Source of the DNA: Irineochytrium annulatum
Taxonomy: Eukaryota > Chytridiomycota > Chytridiomycetes > Chytridiales > Chytridiaceae
Length of the DNA stretch: 12,275 nucleotides
NCBI GenBank assembly: GCA_027600665.1
Contig: JADGJL010000898.1
Coordinates: 1-12,275, forward strand
Reading direction: 5' to 3'
Part shown: positions 1-8,136 of the stretch, piece after piece
Layout of the letters: every line of letters begins with the position of its first letter
How positions within the stretch are numbered: position 1 is the stretch's first letter
Translations under genes and position numbers: made by a program
Notes under the pieces: model-generated
What the model saw: only the letters and a program-made list of their open reading frames with translations
What the model was told of the DNA's origin: nothing
Databases searched by the model: none

Positions 1-69
1 GCCCTGCTTCACTTCTTTTTCTTTTGCATCCCTTCCACCCGGGACTAACTCGTGGGTCTTCTTGCAGAA
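1..69 (+). other. TEF1: 5' UTR / end of 5'-UTR intron of the EF-1alpha gene
   Basis: This stretch precedes the EF-1alpha start codon at 70. It is pyrimidine-rich, contains a branch-point-like GACTAAC at about 43-49, and has a good 3' splice site (TTCTTGCAG ending at 67) only two bases before the ATG. It therefore most likely carries the tail of an intron in the 5' untranslated region, whose donor lies before the window. Leader introns just upstream of the start codon are common in fungal EF-1alpha genes. An in-frame ATG at 52 would add six residues (MGLLAE) not found in the family; it lies inside the presumed intron and is not used as the start. Confidence 0.7.
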
Positions 70-1764
70 ATGGGTAAGGAGAAGGGACACGTTAACGTCG
101 TCGTCATCGGCCACGTCGATGCCGGCAAGTCGACCACCACCGGCCACTTGATCTACAAGTGCGGTGGTATCGACAAGCGTACCATTGAGAAGTTCGAGAA
201 GGAGGCCGCCGAGTCTGGCAAGTCGTCCTTCAAGTACGCGTGGGTCATGGACAAGCTGAAGGCCGAGCGTGAGCGTGGTATCACGATCGACATTGCGCTC
301 TGGAAGGTGAGCGCCTGCTTCTATTCTTTTTGGTTTTCGTGCTTGTTGCTGTCGCTGTGATATTAACGATGGATTTTTTTTGGTTTTTTTTTCGCGCCAC
401 TTATAGTTCGAGACCCCCAAGTACTACGTCACTGTCATCGACGCTCCCGGCCACCGTGACTTCATCAAGAACATGATCACCGGTACCTCCCAGGTCAGTC
501 TATTTTTTTCTCTTTCTTCAAGTGTTCCCCTTGCTGTCCGTCTTCATCGCGCTTTTTGCTTACTGCTTTTTTTTGACAGGCTGACTGCGCTATCCTCATC
601 ATTGCCTCCGGTACCGGTGAGTTCGAGGCCGGTATCTCGAAGGACGGCCAGACCCGTGAGCACGCCCTGCTCGCCTTCACCCTTGGTGTCAGGCAGCTCA
701 TCGTCGCCATGAACAAGATGGACACCACCAACTGGTCCCAGTCCCGATTCGATGAGATCAAGAAGGAAGTGTCTGGCTTCATCAAGAAGGTCGGCTACAA
801 CCCCAAGACCGTTCCCTTCATCCCCATCTCCGGCTGGCACGGCGACAACATGCTCGAGCCTTCCGCCAACGCCCCGTGGTTCAAGGGGTGGGAGAAGGAG
901 GTTAAGGGTTCCGACAAGCCCCTCACCGGTAAGACCCTCCTCGACGCTATCGACGCCATCGAGCCCCCGACGCGTCCCACCGAGAAGCCCCTCCGTCTTC
1001 CCCTCCAGGACGTGTACAAGATCGGCGGTATTGGCACGGTCCCCGTCGGCCGTGTTGAGTCCGGTATCATTAAGGCTGGTCAGTTTCTTTCCTTGCGCTT
1101 CTCCGCTCATTATTTTGTGGTTTGATTTAATACTTCTATTCATCAGGTATGGTCGTTACCTTCGCCCCCGTCGGTGTCCAGACTGAAGTCAAGTCCGTCG
1201 AGATGCACCACGAGGTTCTCGAGCAGGGTGTCCCCGGTGACAACGTCGGTTTCAACGTCAAGAACGTCTCCGTGAAGGACATTCGCCGTGGCAACGTCGC
1301 GTCTGACTCGAAGAACGACCCTGCGAAGGGTGCCGCCTCCTTCAACGCCCAGGTCATCGTCCTGAACCACCCGGGTCAGATCTCGGCCGGTTACTCCCCG
1401 GTGCTCGACTGCCACACCGCCCACATCGCGTGCAAGTTCGCTGAGCTGCTCGAGAAGATTGACAGGCGTACCAACAAGAAGCTTGAGGACGCCCCCAAGT
1501 TCGTCAAGTCGGGCGATGTCGCTATCGTCAAGCTCATACCCACCAAGCCGATGGCTGTCGAGGCCTACTCGGAGTACCCGCCCCTTGGCCGTTTCGCCGT
1601 CCGTGACATGAGGCAGACCGTCGCCGTCGGTGTCATCAAGTCCGTCGAGAAGGAGGCCGACAAGGGTGGCAAGGCCACTAAGGTGATTATCTTTGCTTTT
1701 ATTCTGGCTTCGGACTATATTTTAACTTCATGTTCAGGCCGCGGGCAAGGGTGGCAAGAAGTAA
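70..1764 (+). CDS. TEF1: Translation elongation factor EF-1alpha (eEF1A), five coding exons
   Basis: This GTPase delivers aminoacyl-tRNA to the ribosomal A site in the cytoplasm. Coding exons are 70-306, 407-493, 580-1078, 1147-1682 and 1738-1764. The introns (100, 86, 68 and 55 bp) all obey GT-AG, and the exons join to 461 aa, close to the usual length of about 460. The G domain shows GHVDAGKS (residues 14-21), the switch region ERGITID (68-74), DAPGH (91-95), NKMD (153-156) and SGWHGDN (192-198). Domains 2 and 3 follow, with the conserved block around [16 protein letters not shown] and then [18 protein letters not shown]. The tail ends in a lysine/glycine-rich AAGKGGKK. Intron 3 splits a glycine codon (phase 1); the others are phase 0. 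The last exon encodes only eight residues and the stop. Codons are almost all C- or G-ending, as expected for one of the most highly expressed genes. No frame damage is seen. The start fits the family's MGKEK N-terminus. Confidence 0.98.
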
Positions 1765-2180
1765 ACAAACTTTTCAGTTTGAATGGGCGGTGTAGCTGGG
1801 GGATATGGAGTTCAGTGATCTGGTTTGCTTACTGTTGTTTTTATCGGTGTCTTGATCTCATCCGCTTGATTATGGGTCAATGTGTGGTTTCCTGTTTTTA
1901 TTGTCGTTTAGTTTCTTTTAAATGGGATGTGAGGTGATTTCTCCAATTTCTCTTCTCTACCATGTCACCTTTTTATTTGTTCGGATCCTGTTCTCCCCTT
2001 CGGTCTCCCGCTTAGTCTTTCTTTATCCCTCTTTGCTTGAAGTAGCTTCCTCTTTTCCCTTTACACAAAATCTTTCCTGTTCGGTACTGTTTGTTCACCT
2101 TCACGTGGCCATTAATGTATCTCTACGCCCTTTGATTGCTGCATCTCAAACAATAAAGATGTGGCCTTCGTTGTCGGGAG
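1765..2180 (+). promoter_or_regulatory. TEF1: EF-1alpha 3' UTR with poly(A) signal
   Basis: The sequence after the stop becomes markedly T-rich and has no protein-like reading frame. A canonical AATAAA lies at 2152-2157, about 390 bases after the stop, and cleavage is expected shortly beyond it. The short open frame at 1922-2185 is a by-product of the T-rich composition (translated as F, L, S and V) and is not annotated as a gene. Confidence 0.65.
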
Positions 2181-2360
2181 GTTGAACAAGAAAACAAAAC
2201 GCCGTGTTCCTTCTTTATATTTTAGCTACTTCTTTATTTTGTTGACCAATACCGAGCCTACCTGCAGCCGAACAGAGCGGACAACTTCAGTACACCGGCA
2301 GGTCGTCTAAGATTATCGCCATGCATTTGCACGCAAGTCTTGTTCTTACTCTTCGCATAT

Positions 2361-2432
2361 AAACTTCGGCAAGGACATCACAGATAAACTTCGGCAAAGA
2401 CATCGCAGATAGACTTCGGCAAGGACATCGCG
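2361..2432 (+). repeat. 25-bp direct tandem repeat, about 2.9 copies
   Basis: Three adjacent units begin at 2361, 2386 and 2411. The core is AAACTTCGGCAAGGACATC followed by RCAGAT. Units 1 and 2 differ at two positions. Unit 3 matches for about 22 bases and then diverges (CGCGTAC instead of CGCAGAT). The period is not a multiple of three and no coding frame uses it. It sits about 200 bases beyond the EF-1alpha poly(A) signal and looks like a small minisatellite. Confidence 0.9.
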
Positions 2433-4005
2433 TACTTTACAAATACAACTGTCCTCAGCAACATTTTTTTTTTATTTCCTTCGTCAACAGAGATCAGGGA
2501 AAACGTGGCCGCGATGCGACATAGGACCAGATTGAGGTCCCGCGAAACAGGGCAGGCCAAATCGGCGGTAAGCTAAGGCAGGCGAGACATAAAAAGTAAG
2601 TTACTGATGCAAACCAATGTCGCCAGTAGTTACCACCTGGGGCGTCCATCCAATGAACAGCCGTTGCATGTTAAACATCGTTGGGTTGAGCGGTCACGCT
2701 GTTCACATGGCCGACACAGCAGGTCAGAGTATGGTTGCCGGCCGCAATGGGAGTCACGGGGGAACAGCTGGATCAGTAGGGCGGAGTCGGAGGACAAGAT
2801 GGAAAGTCTGCAGGTCGACGGCTTCGCCAAAATCACAGGAGGGGAGCGCCGTGAGCCAGCCCGAGGCTTTTGGAGAAGCAATGGTAGCGAGGGTGATGCG
2901 AACATAAAGGAAATTGGTGTAAAGGGCTTGAGCAGTCCTCACCCAACCTTGTACAAGCGAGGACCTGAAGAATGGCCTAAAGTCAAAGGCAGCTGGTGAA
3001 ATTTTCAAGGCGTGGTGCTGCGTAGACCGTATAGGAAGTCATATGCATTGGATTTATGGTAAAGACAAGATCATGGCTTCAGGTTGCAACGGGGTGGCTG
3101 GAACACCTGGTTGCAAAGGTGCTGAGGGAATGGAGGGTTGACAAGAGTTGGAGGGCCGAAACGGCACGGGGAGAGAAGCCGATGCAGAGGCGTAGTGTCA
3201 TAAAGGGAGGCGAGGAAGGAGTGAGGACTTGTAGCTGAGGAAGCTGACACCATCTGCGCACAGACAGGGTGCTGGTGATGGTGAGCTGGAGATTAATGAT
3301 GCCAGGGGCCATGGGCAACTGTCAGAAGGCGGGTGGAGGCAAGCACGATGTGGTGGGAAGACGTGGTGTTCTTCCAGCCGTGGTTGACGCAGCTGGTCAT
3401 TGTCCTGTGTAGACGAGACATAAGTCATGCGCTCAAAATCAAATCTAAGTAAATGCTGTGTTGGCAAGAAGCTAACAAGCTCCATCCGTCATGAAGACGG
3501 CCATTTGAGGCAACAACTGATGGTTTGCCAGAAACCACGAGAATTACCGGTTTTCAGCCGTCAAAGTTTCGTTAGGCCTGAATCAAGCGGTTGGCTGCTC
3601 TGTAAACGTGAGCCCTTTAGCACTCCTCGCAGCACAACGATAAGGTGGGCTGGCCTCCCTGGTGGCAGCTACTATGCGCCTGACTGAAGGGATTCTGCGA
3701 TGAAAGTAGAGGTGAGTATACTTGTTTATTAGGTGCAGTGTTCATTTCTTATTCATACTATGTCAGCCTAACGCCAAACGTGCATAACAATTCATCGTGC
3801 GACTAACAGATGCCAGTCTGCTGCAAGAAGGCAGCCAACCTATCTTAATGTAGATAGAGGTGAAGTCATCTCTATAATGTCGTGATATGGAATTCCTTGC
3901 GCATAATGACCACCGTTAGGTTCAATTGGCAACGCGACCTACTTGCACCAATTGGTACTGGGGCCCGTGGGTGCATCAGCGTAGGTTCTATAAGACCGTA
4001 TCGGC
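2433..4005. other. Gene-poor region with a G-skewed tract, no recognisable gene
   Basis: I recognise no gene, RNA or element here. Open frames exist on both strands (for example 2607-2999 on plus, 3198-3485 on minus), but none shows a familiar motif or the GC3 bias of the neighbouring genes. About 2690-3420 is visibly G-rich and C-poor on the plus strand: I count 28 G to 8 C in 3121-3180 and 28 G to 11 C in 3301-3360. Seen from the minus strand it is pyrimidine-rich and would encode Pro/Ser/Leu-rich peptides. It could be a non-coding transcript, a low-complexity protein segment or a relic. The remainder (3430-4005) is compositionally mixed and holds nothing I can support. Confidence 0.5.
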
Positions 4006-4090
4006 TGGCTCCCGCTCACAGCATTAGTCGGGATGATGACTATCTCACAATAGGAAATGATCGGGTAAGATTCACCACAAGCGGGAGCCA
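4006..4090. repeat. 85-bp segment bounded by 11-bp perfect inverted repeats
   Basis: TGGCTCCCGCT at 4006-4016 is the exact reverse complement of AGCGGGAGCCA at 4080-4090, with a 63-bp spacer. The pairing does not extend further in either direction, and I see no target-site duplication outside the arms. It could be a relic of a very small inverted-repeat element or a coincidence. Confidence 0.45.
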
Positions 4091-4213
4091 CAACACTATG
4101 TGACTGCCATTTGCATACCTGGACGACAACCATCCTCACCTTATCTACAAAATCATTGCAATGATTGGCATTGCGCCCGGACCTACGCATGGGGTTGCAC
4201 GGCTGAAGGTTGA

Positions 4214-4489
4214 CAGAAACAAATTAGAAGGGAAGGATCGTCTACTGACAAGGTCAAGGGGCACAAGGTGCTTGTGCCCATGACGTGCAACACCGACTAT
4301 ATCACAGATTCCGACGGCGACCAGGCGGCTAATGGGGATGTTTTGATCACGTTTTTCTTCAACAAGGTAAATAGTCTCTTCAATTATAACCTGATATTGT
4401 ATAAGGTAAAAAAGGTGGTTTCGCTAGTTGATGAGGTCCGTGACAGCGGTCCTGGTCGTTGGCTGAGAGATTGCTCCTCGGATACATAG
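4214..4489 (+). pseudogene. Exon-like open frame of unknown function (gene fragment or relic)
   Basis: The frame opens after a TGA at 4211-4213 and runs to TAG at 4487-4489. From about 4240 to 4366 it reads like protein, with many C/G-ending codons, for example GHKVLVPMT, NTDYITDSDGDQ and GDVLITFFFNK. The first in-frame ATG is at 4280. A candidate GTAAAT donor follows AAG at 4367, and a candidate acceptor CTAG ends at 4427, with TATAAC/CTGAT sequences between, so 4367-4427 could be a 61-bp intron of fungal type. If spliced, the frame meets a TGA within 13 codons. I do not recognise a family. It could be one exon of an unannotated gene, a relic, or chance. Confidence 0.25.
4259..4279. repeat. 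Perfect 9-bp hairpin with 3-nt loop
   Basis: GGGCACAAG (4259-4267) and CTTGTGCCC (4271-4279) are perfect reverse complements around a GTG loop. It lies inside the exon-like frame above, where it encodes part of GHKVLVP. No T-run follows, and no role is evident. Confidence 0.6.
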
Positions 4490-4990
4490 CGAGACATGTG
4501 TGTCGTTTGCTCAAGGATTGAACTTGAAATGTGCAACTGGAAATCAATTGTTGATTGTGAGCATTCCTCCGCCTGGTTGGACATTGTGAGGCTACTGAAG
4601 TAATTGGCGCGGACTTTGACGTACGCCCAATATTCTGACTGATCGCTATGTCATGCGTCTCATTACACAAATGAGCCACGATATAGCATGTTTATAGCAT
4701 AATATGGTTAATGTCATAGATGACAACATACATAAATCAGTTTAATCACTGAATAGTGTGTGGGATCGACCTGGTCTTCACGCTCGCGTGTACACACCTT
4801 ATTTCGCCTCCTTGAGTAATCTTCATAACCTGGATAAGGTCGACAAGGGGTAGCTAGTCCCTTAAGTAATAGCAATCAAGCGGAGCTTAGGAGGTTCCGT
4901 GGATTTCACCATCTGTATATGCGGGTCCTTTGCTCGCATCAGACAGCGATAGCTGAGTCTCCCTAATTTCGCTATACTTGCAGATTTTGA

Positions 4991-5071
4991 CTCTATTCCG
5001 CCAATATTGCAATGGTGTTACTCTTTCCCCAGGAACGTGCTTTCGATAGGATGGGAACATTTGGACCTTAA
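4991..5071 (+). pseudogene. Possible LINE-type reverse transcriptase motif A remnant
   Basis: A short frame between a TGA (4988-4990) and a TAA (5069-5071) reads MVLLFPQERAFDRMG at 5012-5056. This resembles the motif A segment of non-LTR retrotransposon reverse transcriptases, where a hydrophobic strand is followed by a pattern like LDQEKAFDRV. The catalytic aspartate expected just before the Q is replaced by proline (CCC), and neither flank continues into other reverse transcriptase blocks, so anything here is inactive. Chance similarity is a serious alternative because the match is only about ten residues. Confidence 0.15.
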
Positions 5072-5230
5072 TGCCAAATCACCTTTTAGTGAATATGGCG
5101 TATCGAACCTATATGTATTTAAACAAATGTGATGTTGCGTTCCGCCTCACATATGACAGGATATGAAAAGCCCAAAGGATCTAACAAGAAAGAGGGGACT
5201 GTACTGTATTGAAGAGCAAGACCGCTTTGA

Positions 5231-5642
5231 AAAAATCTATGGCCGACCTTAGGGTTCGGAGGAGCGAGCCGCGAAGAAGCGGAGGTGGCAGCCACAAAGA
5301 CGGACGCGAAGGCGAAAAAGGTGCAGCCGAAGTCGACGAAGTCAAAGGGGAAGAAGGCGAAGGATACAAAGGATGCGAAGGGTGGGGCGGAGGGTGATGC
5401 GACGGACGAAAGATCCACGCGAAAGGCTCAAATCACCGCCCCCATAACTGCTACAGCGCCACCATTGGCCCACCAAAGATGGCGAAGTCGGTGTCGCCTC
5501 ACCAGCGGCAGCGGTCACCGACGAGGCCACCAAGGAGTGACGGCCCTGGGTGCCCCATTCTGCCGCCGCGATGGGTGAGGTAGTCGTTGTTAAGGAGACT
5601 AGCGAGTACCCTCTCCTCCAAAGCGGTTCAGAGCGTCTGTGA
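5231..5642 (+). pseudogene. Frame-broken lysine-rich coding relic
   Basis: Two adjoining frames both look like former coding sequence. From 5231 the first frame reads a stretch containing TLGFGGASREEAEV and then a lysine/alanine-rich low-complexity segment (TKTDAKAKK, KSKGKKAKDTKDAKGG) to about 5405. After that the protein-like signal moves to another frame, with KDGEVGVAS and TDEATKE (5475-5537). A TGA at 5538-5540 interrupts it, and the same frame continues with SAAAMGEVVVVKETSEYPLL up to TGA at 5640-5642. A frameshift near 5405-5475 plus an in-frame stop points to a decayed gene. I see no start codon, no clear introns that would repair it and no family match. A basic low-complexity tail of a nuclear protein is one guess. 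Confidence 0.3.
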
Positions 5643-5896
5643 ACTGTTTGAAGCTTATCCGCTGAATGTATATCTTCCCCTGTTTGTCAAGTTGAATCCG
5701 CGCTTGAGGTTGTATTGGGCGGTGGGGTTGATTGCCGAGACCGAATAGCTAGTCGTACGACCTTGTTCACGCAGTCGGCTAGTGTTTAGGGTTGTGGCGC
5801 CCCAAGCCGGTGTGATGGGTGCTTCACGCCGCGGCCGGAACGTTGCAGTTGAGGTGGCGGATTGAAGGCAACGTAAGGAAAAAAGTGGGGATCTCG

Positions 5897-6178
5897 TCAA
5901 GCATACTTCCTTTGAATTGAACCGCGGTGGTCGACGGCTGCTTGCCCTTGATGTGGTGCCGTCACGGCGTCTATTGGGACGCCGGCGAGGGCGTAGAAAA
6001 CCGGGTTTGGATGTTCGCCGGTCATTGAGACGGCGTTGGAGATGTTTGAGTCGACCGAAAAGGACGACGGCGCCGGTCCCGTCGACGTCGCCACCGTCGG
6101 CCAGCGACATCGACGACGGCGAGGCCAGGAAGAAGAAAGGTGGACAGAATGTCGGATGACAGAACTCTCCCACCTCAA
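5897..6178 (-). pseudogene. Protein-like open frame on the minus strand, unknown function
   Basis: An ATG-started frame of 93 codons (ATG at 6178, stop at 5897). The last two-thirds looks most like protein, including NAVSMTGEHPNPVFYALAG and PIDAVTAPHQGQA, with mostly C/G-ending codons. The first third is arginine/serine-rich and less convincing. A second minus frame (5655-6182) overlaps it and is open for 175 codons, but its sequence is compositionally less natural. The plus strand here is the GC-rich antisense and also stays open. I recognise no domain. It may be a relic or an exon; the direction is a judgement from codon third positions. Confidence 0.25.
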
Positions 6179-6182
6179 GCAA

Positions 6183-7051
6183 TCGTCATCGCATCATGAC
6201 GATCCTGTGGACAGCACTCTCTGGAAAACGAGCTAGGAAGAGAACTTGGAGCAGGATGCTGCAATGTGGCGCTTCTTAAGCGACTCGTTATTATTTGAAA
6301 GTAACGACGAGTTGATCTTCAGGTAGTAGCTATGACATGCAACGACTCTACCGCGTTTGAGATCACAACAAGGCTGCTTAATTGTAGCCTGCATTCGCGA
6401 CGGCGTCGATGTATGGACTATTTATTCCGTCCTTTCAACATTCTGTGAGGCAGATTGCGTGCGTGCTGAGGATTTACACTCGGCTACCAGGTCAGAAAGG
6501 TTAGCCGTCCTTCGCTGATATCGTTGTTATGGCCACGTCTCAACCAGAGCTTAAAGGGAAAACGATAAGGAGCGTCGCTAATAGCACTCACGCTCAAGTT
6601 AGAGAGTTCATGTTATTTCATTGCCATACTGCTTAGCTGCAGCGCTCCGTCAGGTGCCTCCGATGCCCCTTCCTGTGCCTGGAGTTTTCTCCACATATGG
6701 TGAAAGCTGTCAATAGGCTTAGTAATTGATGACGCGTCTCCATGTTGCAAACCTTACGGGCAGGTGATAAGTGTAAGCAGACCATCTTTGCCAAGTACAT
6801 ACAGAGTCTGTGTCAACTGGTGCCTACATCTCTCCATCTCATAGCAGCTCACGCGGCGGTTTCGGCCTACCGCCCCAGCTCGTATTCAGGCGAAGGTAAA
6901 TGTGGAAGGCAGTGAAACCATGAGCTTCGAATGAGTTTTTCGTAGCTCCGTCATTGTTAATGCTTGCCGATGAAGAATGCGTGGCTGAACCTTAATGTTC
7001 CAGCGCCGTGCTGCAGCCGGGTCCTAGTAGTACATTAAACGGAAAAAACAT
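6183..7051. other. Intergenic stretch, nothing recognised
   Basis: Both strands are broken by frequent stops. No tRNA internal promoter boxes, repeats or protein-like frames longer than a few dozen codons are visible. Composition is near-balanced, unlike the GC-rich islands on either side. Confidence 0.5.
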
Positions 7052-7083
7052 ACCTGCCGCTTCCACCGTCTCTGTCGGCAGGT
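7052..7083. repeat. 8-bp inverted repeat
   Basis: ACCTGCCG (7052-7059) pairs perfectly with CGGCAGGT (7076-7083) across a 16-base pyrimidine-rich loop. Short arms of this length can occur by chance; no function is inferred. Confidence 0.4.
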
Positions 7084-7248
7084 GTTATGGGCCTCAGCTC
7101 GTCCTACCAATGAAAAAGAGAACGCGCACGCACCGCTTCTGCAGCTAGAAACATAACATAACCGAAAGCTAGGTGGTCAGCGTGACATGCCATGTCCGCT
7201 GCGACAGCTTTCCCAGGTGGAACTCTCCCAATACTACAACCAAACAAA

Positions 7249-7461
7249 TTACCTACTTGACCTCCTTGATATCATCAAACTGAGCGTGTCGTGCACACAA
7301 CGGTCAAGCAACACCCATAAGAACACGATAATGTCACCTGAAGAACGGCGGCGTTCTTCAGGTGGCAGCAGCACGATCAGTGGATGGTACCCGACCGGGA
7401 AGACTTCCTTGAGCACGTCAGAGGCAATGCGCCAACCTGAGACGCTGCAGGACACGGCCAT
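7249..7461 (-). CDS. Hypothetical minus-strand open frame, 70 codons
   Basis: ATG at 7461, stop at 7249. The first 42 residues are the most protein-like of any frame in this interval, with strongly C/G-ending codons: IASDVLKEVFPVGYHPLIV is representative. The rest (IIVFLWVLLDRCVHDTL) is hydrophobic and less biased. The opposite strand has a longer open frame (7187-7519, 110 aa), but its codon use is less regular. The 7335-7364 hairpin lies within it. No family is recognised. With the next two minus-strand frames it may represent one multi-exon or decayed gene. Confidence 0.22.
   Translation of the reverse strand: MAVSCSVSGWRIASDVLKEVFPVGYHPLIVLLPPEERRRSSGDIIVFLWVLLDRCVHDTLSLMISRRSSR
7335..7364. 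repeat. Perfect 13-bp hairpin with GCGG loop
   Basis: CACCTGAAGAACG (7335-7347) and CGTTCTTCAGGTG (7352-7364) are exact reverse complements around a 4-base GCGG loop. Allowing one G-T wobble, the stem extends to 7332-7347/7352-7367 (16 pairs). As a palindrome in register with open frames on both strands, it encodes PEERRRSSG in each direction. No T-tract follows. It could be an RNA stem, a protein-binding palindrome or an element scar. Confidence 0.75.
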
Positions 7462-7606
7462 GGATGGACTCTGTCAGCCCAGGCACCGGCGCACCCCGAA
7501 GCTCAGCGGTGGCCGGTGAGCAGCGTCGCCTCGTCCTTGGGTTTAGGGCCAGAAGTTTTTTTTCCTCCGTACCATGGCCGCAAATAGATTCCAACCACAA
7601 GCTGCA

Positions 7607-7810
7607 TCACCATGATTCGATGATCGCGGCACGTACCATTTCGCACCGGGCCTCTTCTGACCGCCTTGGGCGGTCGGCGGTAAGTCGCATTTGCAAGTGT
7701 CGCGCGGTACCAGCGGAATCGTCGCTGGAAGCCTTCAAGCAACGCCAGGTGGCAGCCCACAGATTCGCTCGTCCCCGGTAGACGGACATGATGCTGTTGA
7801 CCAGCTGCAC
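7607..7810 (-). CDS. Hypothetical minus-strand open frame, 67 codons
   Basis: ATG at 7810 (or a second ATG eight codons in), stop at 7607. The sequence has mostly C/G-ending codons and reads MSVYRGRANLWAATWRCLKA near its N-terminus, then an arginine/glutamate-rich end. A TAG lies in frame just upstream of the ATG, so it cannot extend further without splicing. Another minus frame (7503-7760) overlaps it and is also open. No motif or family is recognised. It lies about 145 bases before the 7249-7461 frame on the same strand. Confidence 0.2.
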   Translation of the reverse strand: MQLVNSIMSVYRGRANLWAATWRCLKASSDDSAGTARHLQMRLTADRPRRSEEARCEMVRAAIIESW

Positions 7811-7958
7811 GGCGGTCTAGCCGTGGATCATTGCGGGAAGGACTGCTGGTGGAAGGGGGATAGCGAGGAGAGATGTCACGCCCAATCTGGCCGTCGACTT
7901 GAGCGCTTAGCAGCGGACGATAACACGATTAGCTTCGTCTGAAGAACCAGCTGCACGG
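7800..7958 (+). repeat. 13-bp direct repeat pair, 146 bp apart
   Basis: ACCAGCTGCACGG occurs at 7800-7812 and again at 7946-7958. The similarity is short and does not extend, so this is either a remnant of a local duplication or chance. Confidence 0.4.
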
Positions 7959-8046
7959 GCCGAGAAGAGGCGATGGAGGAAACTCTCGCGCCGCTTGCCA
8001 AGAGGTCGCGGACTTAGCTAACCTGGATCGACCCTTCCAGAGTAGT

Positions 8047-8136
8047 TTACCTTCTTCTTTCGTTTACGCAAGGTTCGCGGAACGCCTTGAGATCAATGAT
8101 GTCAAGGGGATTAGATGGAGCTATATCGCCCGTCAT
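8047..8136 (-). CDS. Possible first exon or short relic on the minus strand
   Basis: ATG at 8136 opens a 29-codon frame to TAA at 8047, containing MTGDIAPSNPLDIIDLKAF. It looks like ordinary protein despite its length. A GTAAAC donor-like site follows the codon for residue 24 (cysteine), so the frame could splice onward rather than stop. It lies upstream of the other minus-strand frames at 7607-7810 and 7249-7461. I could not assemble a continuous spliced frame through them with confidence, and recognise no family. Confidence 0.15.
   Translation of the reverse strand: MTGDIAPSNPLDIIDLKAFREPCVNERRR

Noticed and set aside
709..1125. Separate gene starting at an internal ATG of EF-1alpha
   Set aside because: It is simply exon 3 of EF-1alpha read into intron 3; the NKMD motif and downstream continuity show it belongs to the spliced gene.
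544..1143. 199-codon open frame on the minus strand of EF-1alpha
   Set aside because: It is the antisense of exon 3, kept open by the C/G-ending codons of EF-1alpha. It also crosses the intron boundaries and has no motif.
2361..2432. CRISPR-like array
   Set aside because: The 25-bp units are directly adjacent with no spacers, and the host is a eukaryote.
2607..2999. 130-codon plus-strand open frame
   Set aside because: It has an ATG and fair length, but codon use is irregular, no motif is visible and the opposite strand is equally open in the same G-rich tract.
7187..7519. 110-codon plus-strand open frame
   Set aside because: The minus-strand frame over 7249-7461 shows much stronger coding-like third positions, so this is more likely its shadow.
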